Shown here piece by piece: positions 16,351 to 23,581 of a DNA stretch of 64,000 bases. How positions within the stretch are numbered: position 1 is the stretch's first letter; the number at the start of each line of letters is the position of its first letter. Source of the stretch: Bog-756 sp963738545 (GTDB lineage Bacteria; Actinomycetota; Acidimicrobiia; Acidimicrobiales; RAAP-2); contig CAVTXA010000009.1 in assembly GCA_963738545.1 (NCBI GenBank), positions 682,001 through 746,000 of the forward strand, read 5' to 3'. Both the position numbers and the translations under genes were made by a program. A model generated the notes under the pieces. It did no database searches, was not told the DNA's origin, and worked only from the letters and a program-made list of their open reading frames with translations.

Positions 16351-17420
16351 GGTCCCGGCGCCACCACGGTCACCTCGGCGGTCGGCTGCTCGGGCGTGTA
16401 CTCGGGCAGGAACCAGCGGAACCACACCCAGCCCCGATGGTGACCGGCGGTGGACACCCAGTTCGGGTGGCCGGGGTCTCGGGGGGCGATCACGATCTCC
16501 CACGAGCCGTCGGGCTCGTAGTGGACCTCGGTCCCGTTGATGGTGACCCGCTCGACGTCGTAGTTGTAGGTGTGGAGGAAGGGGTTCCACAGGCACAGGT
16601 TCCAAAAGACGCACGCCGGGGAGCGGCCGCGGAGCACCAGGGCCTGGTCGTCGTCGAGCAGGTAGGTGCCCATGGCGTAGGCGGCGTCGCCGGCGGCCCA
16701 GCCGAAGGTGGTGGTGGGCACCGGGTAGGGAGGGTCGATGAGGTTCGGGGTGCCCATGGTGAGGGGCACCATGGCCGACTGGTCCCGCACCCAGGTGAGG
16801 GCGGCCCGGAACCGCCGGGCCAGGGCGGCGTCGTCCTCGCGGTAGGTGGCGGGTGGATCGTCAGCGGTGATCGACCAGGCGGCCCGGACGTCGTGGACGG
16901 GATGGGCCAGGTAGTCACGGGTGATGATGGCCACCGCGTCGGGCTCGAGCCGGATCCACGGCATGTCGGGCCCGGGATCCTCGGCGGACAGCACCATCCG
17001 GATGGAACCATCGGGGCCCGGGGGGGCCTGCACGCTGTTGAGACTGCCCACGATCCGCTCCGAGTAGTGGCCGTCGTCGGGTCCGCCGTAGACGGTGAGC
17101 GACAGGTAGACGGCGTCGCCCGGGGTCACCTCCACCCGGTATGTCCGGGTGGGGTCGACGGGAGCGAAGCAGTAGAAGGCGTCGGCGTTGTCGCCCCCCC
17201 ACTTCTTGTAGGGGCCGACGATGTCGACGAAGCGGGGATGCGAGGCGTCCGCCCACACCTGGGTGTCGGTGGCCACCTGGAGGATGGACAGGAGCCACTT
17301 GTGTGCTTCCAGCAGAGTCTGTTCGTCGTCGGGTCCGGACAGGACCGCGACGAGTCGTCGGTGTTGCACCCCGAGCTCGGCCAGCAGCTCGGTGAACACC
17401 GCTTCGGTCTCTGTGGTCAT
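16347..17420 (-). CDS. DUF1214 domain-containing protein
   Basis: 357 residues. N-terminal ~100 residues are helical; residues about 95-350 are beta-rich with DUF1214 hallmarks: YSLTVYGG-like strand, NPFLHTYNYDVERVTING, and NWVSTAGHHRGWVWFRWF at the C-terminus. There is no signal peptide, so it is probably cytoplasmic. The biochemical function of DUF1214 is unknown. TAGAAC lies six nt before the ATG (17427-17432). The stop overlaps the sulfotransferase start. A second, divergent family member occurs at 20146-21375. Confidence 0.85.
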   Translation of the reverse strand: MTTETEAVFTELLAELGVQHRRLVAVLSGPDDEQTLLEAHKWLLSILQVATDTQVWADASHPRFVDIVGPYKKWGGDNADAFYCFAPVDPTRTYRVEVTPGDAVYLSLTVYGGPDDGHYSERIVGSLNSVQAPPGPDGSIRMVLSAEDPGPDMPWIRLEPDAVAIITRDYLAHPVHDVRAAWSITADDPPATYREDDAALARRFRAALTWVRDQSAMVPLTMGTPNLIDPPYPVPTTTFGWAAGDAAYAMGTYLLDDDQALVLRGRSPACVFWNLCLWNPFLHTYNYDVERVTINGTEVHYEPDGSWEIVIAPRDPGHPNWVSTAGHHRGWVWFRWFLPEYTPEQPTAEVTVVAPGP

Positions 17421-17426
17421 GGCCGG

Positions 17427-17432
17427 GTTCTA
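17427..17432 (-). promoter_or_regulatory. -10-like hexamer TAGAAC before the DUF1214-sulfotransferase operon
   Basis: TAGAAC on the minus strand, six nt before ATG 17420; the last base deviates from TANNNT. Confidence 0.4.
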
Positions 17433-17496
17433 CCACGCCGACATGTGGCGGGCGAGCGCTCCTTCGGTGGGACTGGCGATCCACCGACCCGCTCGG

Positions 17497-18210
17497 TCAG
17501 GGCACCATCCGACCGAGATAGGGGGCATCGCCGAAGGCGTACAGCGCGCCGTCCGTGCCCATCAGGTAGTACCCATTGCCGTCGAGGGAGGCGGCCATGG
17601 TCCGGATGGGTGCCGAGATCCGGGTGCCCCCCAGCGATCCGTAGAAGGGTGCACCGAAGGAGAAGATCCCCCCGTCGGCGGCGACCAACCGATAGCCCCG
17701 GCCCGCCGGGTCGGCGGTGACGCCCACCACCGGCTGGTTCAGATGGGTTCCCCCCATGGATCCGAGGAACGGGGCGTCGAAGGAGAAGACCCCGCCGTCG
17801 GTGGCCACCAACCAGTACCCGCCGCCATCGGGGGTAGCGGCCATGCCCACCACCGGCGCGTTCAGCCGGAGATTCCCGGTGGATCCGCGGAAGACGGCGT
17901 CGCCGAACGTGAAGACCCCGCCGTCCCGAGCCACCAGGTAGTACCCCCCACCGTCGGAGGTGGTCGTCATGGTGATCACCGGGGCGTTGAGGTGCATGGC
18001 CCCGGTCGATCCGTAGAACTGGGCGTCCCCGAAGGAGAAGACGCCACCGTCGGCCCCGAGGAGCCAGTACCCGCCGTGGTCCGGGGTGGCCGTGATGCCC
18101 ACGATGGGGGCGTTGGGCGTGCTGGTGAGGGATCCGAGCACGGGGGCGCCTCCGAACGACCGCACGTGACCGGCGCTGTCGACCAGCCAGTAGCCGGGGC
18201 AGCCACCCGG
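17497..18210 (-). repeat. six tandem ~42-residue coding repeats (GGYWLVATDGG type)
   Basis: Six in-frame units at about 126-bp spacing encode GY(W/Y)L, (D)GG(V/I)FSFG and APxxGxxATPDG landmarks. Units are diverged at DNA level, with no identical copies. Confidence 0.8.
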
Positions 18211-19452
18211 ACCCGAGGATGCGGCCACCGCCACGGAGGTGTCCGACGTCGGCTGGTTGGCCACGCTGCCGCAGCCGGGGCCACTGCCGGCCGCTCCCCC
18301 GCCGGTGAACGCCGACCCGGTGACCAGGTCGTGCACGAAGCCGTCCGGGCCGCCGTAGCTGCCGCCGTAGCGTTGGAGTTCGGGGGACACATAGGTCCCC
18401 TCGGTGATCTCGTTCCACGAGATCAGCAGCCAGCCGTCTGGATTCCCCTCGGAGTTTCCGTTGAACAGGGCCTGGAGGGTGGCGCCGTTGTCCCGAGGTA
18501 CGCAGGTGGTCGAACCGTCGAGCTGGCGGTCGAAGCCCGGGGCCAGCGGGGCGAAGTACTTCTTCCCCTCGGCATGCAAGGTGGCGGCCAATCCGTCGAG
18601 CTGTTGGAAGCTCTGGCTGTTGTTCCACGGATCCTGGCTGGACCAGTAGGGGCTGTCGGCGTCGAAGTAGGGGGCCACGGTGTCGTTCCACTCGTTGTAC
18701 TGGTAGCCGCCGACGAAGTACCAGCTGGAGCGGAACTGGCCACTGATGGCCGCCACCACCGACACCGGGTACTTGTAAGAGCCCACCCAGATGAAGGTGG
18801 GACGGCCGCCGTTGCTGCGGTCGAAGGCCGGATTGCCGCCGTACTGGCTGGTCAGGTAGGTGAGATCACCGCTGATGGCGGTCTGGGTCAGGCCGGTCGA
18901 CGAGGCCTCGTAGGACAACCAGAGATGGAAGTTGTGTCCTTCGGCCTGGGCCTGGTCCACGGCCTGCACGAGCAGGTCCAGTCGCTGGTCCTCGTTGTTG
19001 GACGACGGTGACTGGGTCGCCGATCCGGTGCCATACCAGTCCACGGCGAACCCGGACAGGCCCGCGGCGATGGCGCTCTGGACGTCATAGGTCATCTGGG
19101 AGGGATCGTCCTCGGTGAACAGGGATGTCGGCGCGTCGGTCTCGATGTTGCCCGGATAGAGGCTGGTGGGATTGCAACCGCTGGCGTCGAGCGTGGCCGG
19201 AAGCGGGAGCGGCGACTGACCGTAGGGGTAGTTGGCCCCGAGGGTGGTCTGCCAGTGGTAGGTGTCCCACCACAGGTAGTAGTACGCGTACATCCCCTCG
19301 GGCGAGGAGGTGGCCAGTGCGGGCCGGGTCGTCGACCCCCCGGTCGCCGTCTGCGCATCGACGGTGGCGCCGATGAGCGGTGCGGTGGACAGGAGGATCA
19401 GCACCACGAGGGCGATCCGACGTACCAGACGGTTCGGGGTGGGCCTACTCAT
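17497..19452 (-). CDS. secreted GH99/GH71-like glycoside hydrolase with C-terminal six-repeat domain
   Basis: 651 residues. An N-terminal signal (basic RLVRR, then IALVVLILLSTAPLIGA) is followed by a GH99-like (endo-mannosidase/WsaF-type) barrel: MYAYYYLWWDTYHWQTTLG, GLSGFAVDWYGTG, HLWLSYEAS, YFAPLAPGFDRQ and LISWNEITEGTYV, where Glu residues of the last motif are candidate catalytic acids. From about residue 415 come six ~42-residue repeats of the type GYWLVATDGGVFSFGDAxFYGS, common in Acidimicrobiia extracellular proteins and probably a beta-propeller-like binding module. ATG 19452 is used instead of an upstream TTG because it directly precedes the signal sequence. Likely acts on an exopolysaccharide; substrate unknown. 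Confidence 0.85.
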   Translation of the reverse strand: MSRPTPNRLVRRIALVVLILLSTAPLIGATVDAQTATGGSTTRPALATSSPEGMYAYYYLWWDTYHWQTTLGANYPYGQSPLPLPATLDASGCNPTSLYPGNIETDAPTSLFTEDDPSQMTYDVQSAIAAGLSGFAVDWYGTGSATQSPSSNNEDQRLDLLVQAVDQAQAEGHNFHLWLSYEASSTGLTQTAISGDLTYLTSQYGGNPAFDRSNGGRPTFIWVGSYKYPVSVVAAISGQFRSSWYFVGGYQYNEWNDTVAPYFDADSPYWSSQDPWNNSQSFQQLDGLAATLHAEGKKYFAPLAPGFDRQLDGSTTCVPRDNGATLQALFNGNSEGNPDGWLLISWNEITEGTYVSPELQRYGGSYGGPDGFVHDLVTGSAFTGGGAAGSGPGCGSVANQPTSDTSVAVAASSGPGGCPGYWLVDSAGHVRSFGGAPVLGSLTSTPNAPIVGITATPDHGGYWLLGADGGVFSFGDAQFYGSTGAMHLNAPVITMTTTSDGGGYYLVARDGGVFTFGDAVFRGSTGNLRLNAPVVGMAATPDGGGYWLVATDGGVFSFDAPFLGSMGGTHLNQPVVGVTADPAGRGYRLVAADGGIFSFGAPFYGSLGGTRISAPIRTMAASLDGNGYYLMGTDGALYAFGDAPYLGRMVP

Positions 19453-19696
19453 CCGGGAAAGTTCCACCCTTCGCAACGTTGGGGACCGGTCTCCTTCTTG
19501 GTCGGCCGAATCCGGGCCCCACTGAAGGGATTGCCTGTCCCGTCCCGGGCGTCGGCGGAGGGTGCCGGGGTGGGGAGAAGGCCGCGGGCCACCGGTCCTC
19601 GACGGGTCCGGGCGTCACCAGGGGCATCGGGCTCCGACACATGGGTGCGACGGTGGAGGTGGCCGGCCGAGTCGGTCAGCGTCGGACGGGGTGCGG

Positions 19697-19978
19697 TCAG
19701 GTGAGTGAGTCGTGGCCCTTGACGGCACAGGAGATGCATTCGAGCTCGCCGTTCAGGCGGAGCAGGCCGTCGGCCTTGGTGGGGAGGTCTCGGCCACAGC
19801 CCGAGCATCGGCCGTGCTGGCGCATGAACTGCTCGGGAATGTGCTCCATGACCCGCTCGTAGAGCCTGCCTACGATGGCCTTGTCGCGCTCGTCATCTAC
19901 CAGGACATCCGTCGAACCGTGGGTCACAGTGTAGAGATCGGCACGCTGGGGCCCGAACTTGAGCGGGGTCGGCCCCAT
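19697..19978 (-). CDS. small putative zinc-ribbon protein, function unknown
   Basis: 93 residues. CSGCGRDL and CISC (two CxxC pairs about 20 residues apart) would form a zinc ribbon; the preceding ~50 residues are predicted helical (DDERDKAIVGRLYERVMEHIPEQFM). No Shine-Dalgarno or TANNNT is seen at ATG 19978, so the start is uncertain. It lies alone between the GH99-like gene and a DUF1214 gene, all on the minus strand. A regulator or RNA/DNA-binding accessory role is possible, but no family is recognised. Confidence 0.6.
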   Translation of the reverse strand: MGPTPLKFGPQRADLYTVTHGSTDVLVDDERDKAIVGRLYERVMEHIPEQFMRQHGRCSGCGRDLPTKADGLLRLNGELECISCAVKGHDSLT

Positions 19979-20145
19979 GAGCGATCGACCGATCGATTTG
20001 CAGATGTCCTGGTCGTGGCGGTGCGGGCGACGCCATCCGGCGTGGGCCGGATCGGGGCGCGGCCCCGGCGGCGGCGAGCCTGGTCGTGGATCCCTTCCGC
20101 CGGCTCACCCGAACCGGTTGGACCCGACTCCCGTGGCCGGGGGGT

Positions 20146-21375
20146 TCATCGGGCAAACCGTCGGCTGACCGCCCTCTGTCGGATCTCGATGGCGGCGGCG
20201 CGCTCGCTCGGCGTGACCATGGTCGTGCCGACCGGGAGCTCCGCGGCCAGTCGATCGAACGACACCACCTTCGTCGTAGGCACCGGTGCGCTGTCTGTGC
20301 GGACGCAGCGCAAGATAATGGGTCCTTCGCTGTGCCCGGCAGTGTCCAGCCAGTTGGCGACGCCCGGGTCCTGATGGGCCACCACCACCCGAACCTTCCC
20401 GTCGTCGTCGACGACGGCCTGGTGGCCGTTGAGGCTGGACTGTCGATTGCCGTAGTCGATCGTCTCCCACCAGACGTTGCCCAGTGAGTAGCTCCAGTAG
20501 AGGCCGGTCGGCGGTGTGACCTCGATGACCAGTGCCTCCTCGGGGCCCAGCTTCCACGAGCCGATGACCGGGCGGTTCTCGGCGGCGGCCCCCATGGCCG
20601 TACCGTCCAACGGCGGCAGGAAGGTGTTGGGTGCCTCCGGATTCGAGAATCCGAGGAAGAACGCCAGGTTCTCCTCGAGGAAGTCCCCGAGGGCGATCAG
20701 CTGGCGCGCCACCGGGGCCTTGGGTTCCTTTGGGCCGGGCGCAGTGCTCGACGGTGGATCCGACAAGGGCTCGATCGACAGCACCGCCGGCGATTCGTGC
20801 TCCCAGTCGTAGAAGAAGTGGCGGACCACCAGCATGGTCGCCCCGTCGTCGAGCGGAATCCAGTTGCCCTCGTGGGGATCGGCGGACAGGATGATCTCGA
20901 AGTCGCCGTCCGGATCCAGTTCGAACTCGTCGACCAGGGCATTGAAGCTGGAGGCCATCCCGGACATCACCTGCAGGCCGAGATACCGGGCCGATCCCCG
21001 ATTGCCCGAAAGCCGATAGGACGTGCCCCCGTGCAGCGCCGATCCGACGTAGATGCAGTCGGGACACTCCATGCCCCACTTGTAGGCGGCGTCCATGCCC
21101 GAGGGCTTGATCGCCGGCACCTGATCCAGGCCGCGTCGCAGTAACTCGTCGATGCCCACCCCCAGCAGGACGAGCAGGTGGCGGAAGCCGGAGGCCCTGT
21201 CTACCGGACCGTCGGGAACAGTGTCACCCAGGACGACGTCCCCGGCCCGCTTGAGCGCGTCGAGCAGGTGGCTCCAGGCCTCCCCGGTGTCGAGATCCTG
21301 ACTCGTGGCATCCCCGGCCGAGGCCGCCTCGCTGACCGAGAACGGCAGCCAAGCCGGGTTCTTGAAGGAACTCAT
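20146..21375 (-). CDS. second DUF1214 domain-containing protein
   Basis: 409 residues. The C-terminal half carries the DUF1214 pattern: GLYWSYSLGNVWWETIDY and HQDPGVANWLDTAGHSEGPIILR. The N-terminal half contains CPDC and a GSARYLGLQVM strand region. It is longer than the DUF1214 protein at 16347-17420 and clearly diverged from it. The frame is open to 22938, but that extension runs antisense through the HD and alcohol dehydrogenase genes and is rejected. ATG 21375 is chosen; ATG 21423 in the same frame is an alternative. It is divergent from an HD-domain gene across 255 bp. Confidence 0.82.
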   Translation of the reverse strand: MSSFKNPAWLPFSVSEAASAGDATSQDLDTGEAWSHLLDALKRAGDVVLGDTVPDGPVDRASGFRHLLVLLGVGIDELLRRGLDQVPAIKPSGMDAAYKWGMECPDCIYVGSALHGGTSYRLSGNRGSARYLGLQVMSGMASSFNALVDEFELDPDGDFEIILSADPHEGNWIPLDDGATMLVVRHFFYDWEHESPAVLSIEPLSDPPSSTAPGPKEPKAPVARQLIALGDFLEENLAFFLGFSNPEAPNTFLPPLDGTAMGAAAENRPVIGSWKLGPEEALVIEVTPPTGLYWSYSLGNVWWETIDYGNRQSSLNGHQAVVDDDGKVRVVVAHQDPGVANWLDTAGHSEGPIILRCVRTDSAPVPTTKVVSFDRLAAELPVGTTMVTPSERAAAIEIRQRAVSRRFAR

Positions 21376-21618
21376 CGGTCGTGGCGCGCTGGCCGGGCTG
21401 TGGGCATTGGCTGTCCTCCCCATCGGGATCAGAGTGCGATCGATCGAGGTGCAGGCAGTCGGGGTCACCGCACCAGCGTTTCCACCGCCCATCATGCCAG
21501 GATTCCCGACCGGCGTCGTGAGGCCATCGTCGTCTCCAACGGCCGCCAGACCCGGCGAATCCCCTCGTGCGGGCGGGAGATGAGAACCGTCGGATCCGGA
21601 GTGCGACGGTGCCTGGAA

Positions 21619-21624
21619 TACACT
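21619..21624 (+). promoter_or_regulatory. -10 hexamer TACACT, leaderless start
   Basis: TACACT, then GCCACG, then ATG 21631 of the HD-domain gene. Confidence 0.6.
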
Positions 21625-21630
21625 GCCACG

Positions 21631-22191
21631 ATGGTCGAGGGCCGGATGCACTTCCGTCGCATGGACGAGGGCACCGACGAGGATTTCGCTCTGCTGGCTG
21701 CGGTCCACGAGGAGAACATTCGCGCCCTCCCCGATCTGCTCCTCGAGATGCTCACTGATCTCCAGGCGGATGCGACCTATCCCGTGAACCGCCTCGAACA
21801 CAGCCTGCAGTGTGCGACCCGCGCCCTTCGGGACGACCGGGATGAGGAGTACGTCGTCTGCTGCCTCCTCCACGACGTGGGAGAATCCTTGGGCCCCTTC
21901 AATCACGGTGAGGTGGGCGCAGCCATACTCAAGCCGTTCATCTCGACGGCGAACTACTGGATGCTGGCGCACCACCCCGTCTTCCAGATGTATTTCATCG
22001 GCCAGCATCTGGGGATCGATCCGAATGAGCGTGACGTCTTTGTGACCAGCCCCTTCTACGATCAGACGGTCGAGTTCTGCGGGCTCTACGACGAGGTGTC
22101 GTTCGATCCCGACTACCCGAGCGAGCCCCTCAGCACGTTCGAACCTCTGGTCCGGCGGACCTTGGCCCTGGCCTGGTCTCCACCTCATTGA
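21631..22191 (+). CDS. HD-domain protein resembling HD-type di-iron oxygenases (PhnZ/TmpB-like)
   Basis: 186 residues. Candidate metal ligands in order: His in RLEHSLQCATRA, His-Asp in CLLHDVGE, His in FNHGEVGAAIL, His in MLAHHPVFQ, and Asp in GLYDEVSFDPDY. The spacing, and the small single-domain size, fit the HD-domain oxygenase group that includes PhnZ and TmpB better than ordinary HD phosphohydrolases, but the distinction is not certain from sequence. The longer frame from 21178 is rejected in favour of ATG 21631, set by TACACT-N6-ATG. It is divergent from the DUF1214 gene and followed by an alcohol dehydrogenase. Confidence 0.78.
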   Translation: MVEGRMHFRRMDEGTDEDFALLAAVHEENIRALPDLLLEMLTDLQADATYPVNRLEHSLQCATRALRDDRDEEYVVCCLLHDVGESLGPFNHGEVGAAILKPFISTANYWMLAHHPVFQMYFIGQHLGIDPNERDVFVTSPFYDQTVEFCGLYDEVSFDPDYPSEPLSTFEPLVRRTLALAWSPPH

Positions 22192-22296
22192 GGGCTGGGG
22201 ACCCGGTCGAAAGGGACCGCTCGCCCACAGCGTCGGCGTAGCGATCAGCGTGGAGCGCCGGAGACCAGTCCCCGATCCGTCGGCCAGGCGGCTGGG

Positions 22297-22302
22297 TAGG
22301 GT
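22297..22302 (+). promoter_or_regulatory. -10 hexamer TAGGGT, leaderless start
   Basis: TAGGGT, six bases, ATG 22309. The intervening GGAGCC contains GGAG, so a very short-leader start with a weak Shine-Dalgarno is also possible. Confidence 0.5.
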
Positions 22303-22308
22303 GGAGCC

Positions 22309-23316
22309 ATGCCCAACGTTCGCGTGCATCAGTTCCCGACGGCCGGCGCCTCGCTCGAGGCGGGCGAACGGGAGCATCGTGATCCGGGCCGGGGTGAGGT
22401 CCGCGTGCGGGTCGAGGCCTGTGGCGTCTGTCACAGCGATGTGTTGTCGAGCTTTCTCGCCCAGAGCTACCCGATCGTTCCCGGTCATGAGATTGCCGGT
22501 GTGATCGACGCCGTCGGGGACGGAGTCGATCGTTGGACCCCTGGTGACCGGGTCGGCATCGGCTGGTACGGCGGCGTGGACGGAACCTGTCGTGCCTGCC
22601 GGTCGGGAGATTCGATCAACTGTGCGAATCTCCGCACTCCCGGTCTGGCCTACGACGGTGGCTACTCGGATTCGGTGATCGTCCCCTTCGAGGCGCTCGC
22701 CGCCATCCCCGATGAGCTGACGGCGGCGGAGGCGGCACCCTTGATGTGCGCCGGTGTCACCACGTTCAATGGTTTGCGGAGCAGCGCTGCTCGGGCCGGC
22801 GATCTCGTCGCCGTCCTCGGGATCGGTGGACTGGGTCATCTTGGTGTCCAGTTCGCCGCGAAGATGGGGTTCGAGACCGTGGCGATCGCCCGTGGCGAGG
22901 ACAAGGCGGCCTCCGCCAAGGCACTTGGCGCCCACCACTACATCGACAGCACGACCTCAGACGTGGCGAGTGCGCTCCAGGCCCTGGGGGGTGCCCGTGT
23001 CATCCTGTCCACGGTCACCAATGCCCCGGCCATGACTGCGGCCGTGGGCGGCCTGGGCCTCAAGGGTCAGATGGTGGTGGTCGGAGTATCCGAAGAACCC
23101 ATTGAGGCGCCGCCATTCGTGCTCGTCGGTCAAAGCCGATCGGTCAGCGGCCATCCGTCCGGGACGTCGCAGGACTCCGAGGACACGCTTCGGTTCGCGG
23201 CGCTCACCGGCGTGCGTCCACTGATCGAGACCTTCCCCATGGCCGAGGCTTCTCAGGGACTCGAACGGATGCTCTCCGGTCACGCCCGGTTTCGTGTCGT
23301 CCTGACCAATCCATGA
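22309..23316 (+). CDS. zinc-dependent alcohol dehydrogenase (MDR superfamily)
   Basis: 335 residues. ACGVCHSD gives the catalytic zinc Cys, and GHEIAGVI the His-Glu pair. The structural zinc loop reads VDGTCRACRSGDSINC: three Cys with Asp in place of the first ligand. The Rossmann motif is GIGGLGHLG near residue 175. The chain ends in the usual LxG(xx)RFRVVL segment. It would oxidise primary alcohols or reduce aldehydes with NAD(P)H; substrate unknown. It follows the HD-domain gene by 117 bp and has its own TAGGGT promoter. Confidence 0.92.
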   Translation: MPNVRVHQFPTAGASLEAGEREHRDPGRGEVRVRVEACGVCHSDVLSSFLAQSYPIVPGHEIAGVIDAVGDGVDRWTPGDRVGIGWYGGVDGTCRACRSGDSINCANLRTPGLAYDGGYSDSVIVPFEALAAIPDELTAAEAAPLMCAGVTTFNGLRSSAARAGDLVAVLGIGGLGHLGVQFAAKMGFETVAIARGEDKAASAKALGAHHYIDSTTSDVASALQALGGARVILSTVTNAPAMTAAVGGLGLKGQMVVVGVSEEPIEAPPFVLVGQSRSVSGHPSGTSQDSEDTLRFAALTGVRPLIETFPMAEASQGLERMLSGHARFRVVLTNP

Positions 23317-23581
23317 CCGTCGTCGCGCCGGTCATGCTCCCGTCCGCCGGGTGCTGCACCGGCGGTCGAGGAGTCAGAACCATCGTCGAGGAAGGTCACT
23401 CGGTGCGCGAAGGGCCGGACTCGCCCAACCGGCTCGAGCACCAAGGAGCACCGGCCTTCCGCTCGTGAACGCCGGGATCGGTGCTCGGGCCCACGAGGCG
23501 AGGTGCGTCCGACGACGCGGCGTTGATCGCCATGACCGGGCGGAGGTGGTGTGGACCAGCGGGGGTTCCCGACGGATCTGG

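Noticed and set aside
20146..22938. 930-residue minus-strand open frame
   Set aside because: Upstream of 21375 it runs antisense through the HD-domain and alcohol dehydrogenase genes, which have clear motifs and promoters. Only the DUF1214 part is kept.
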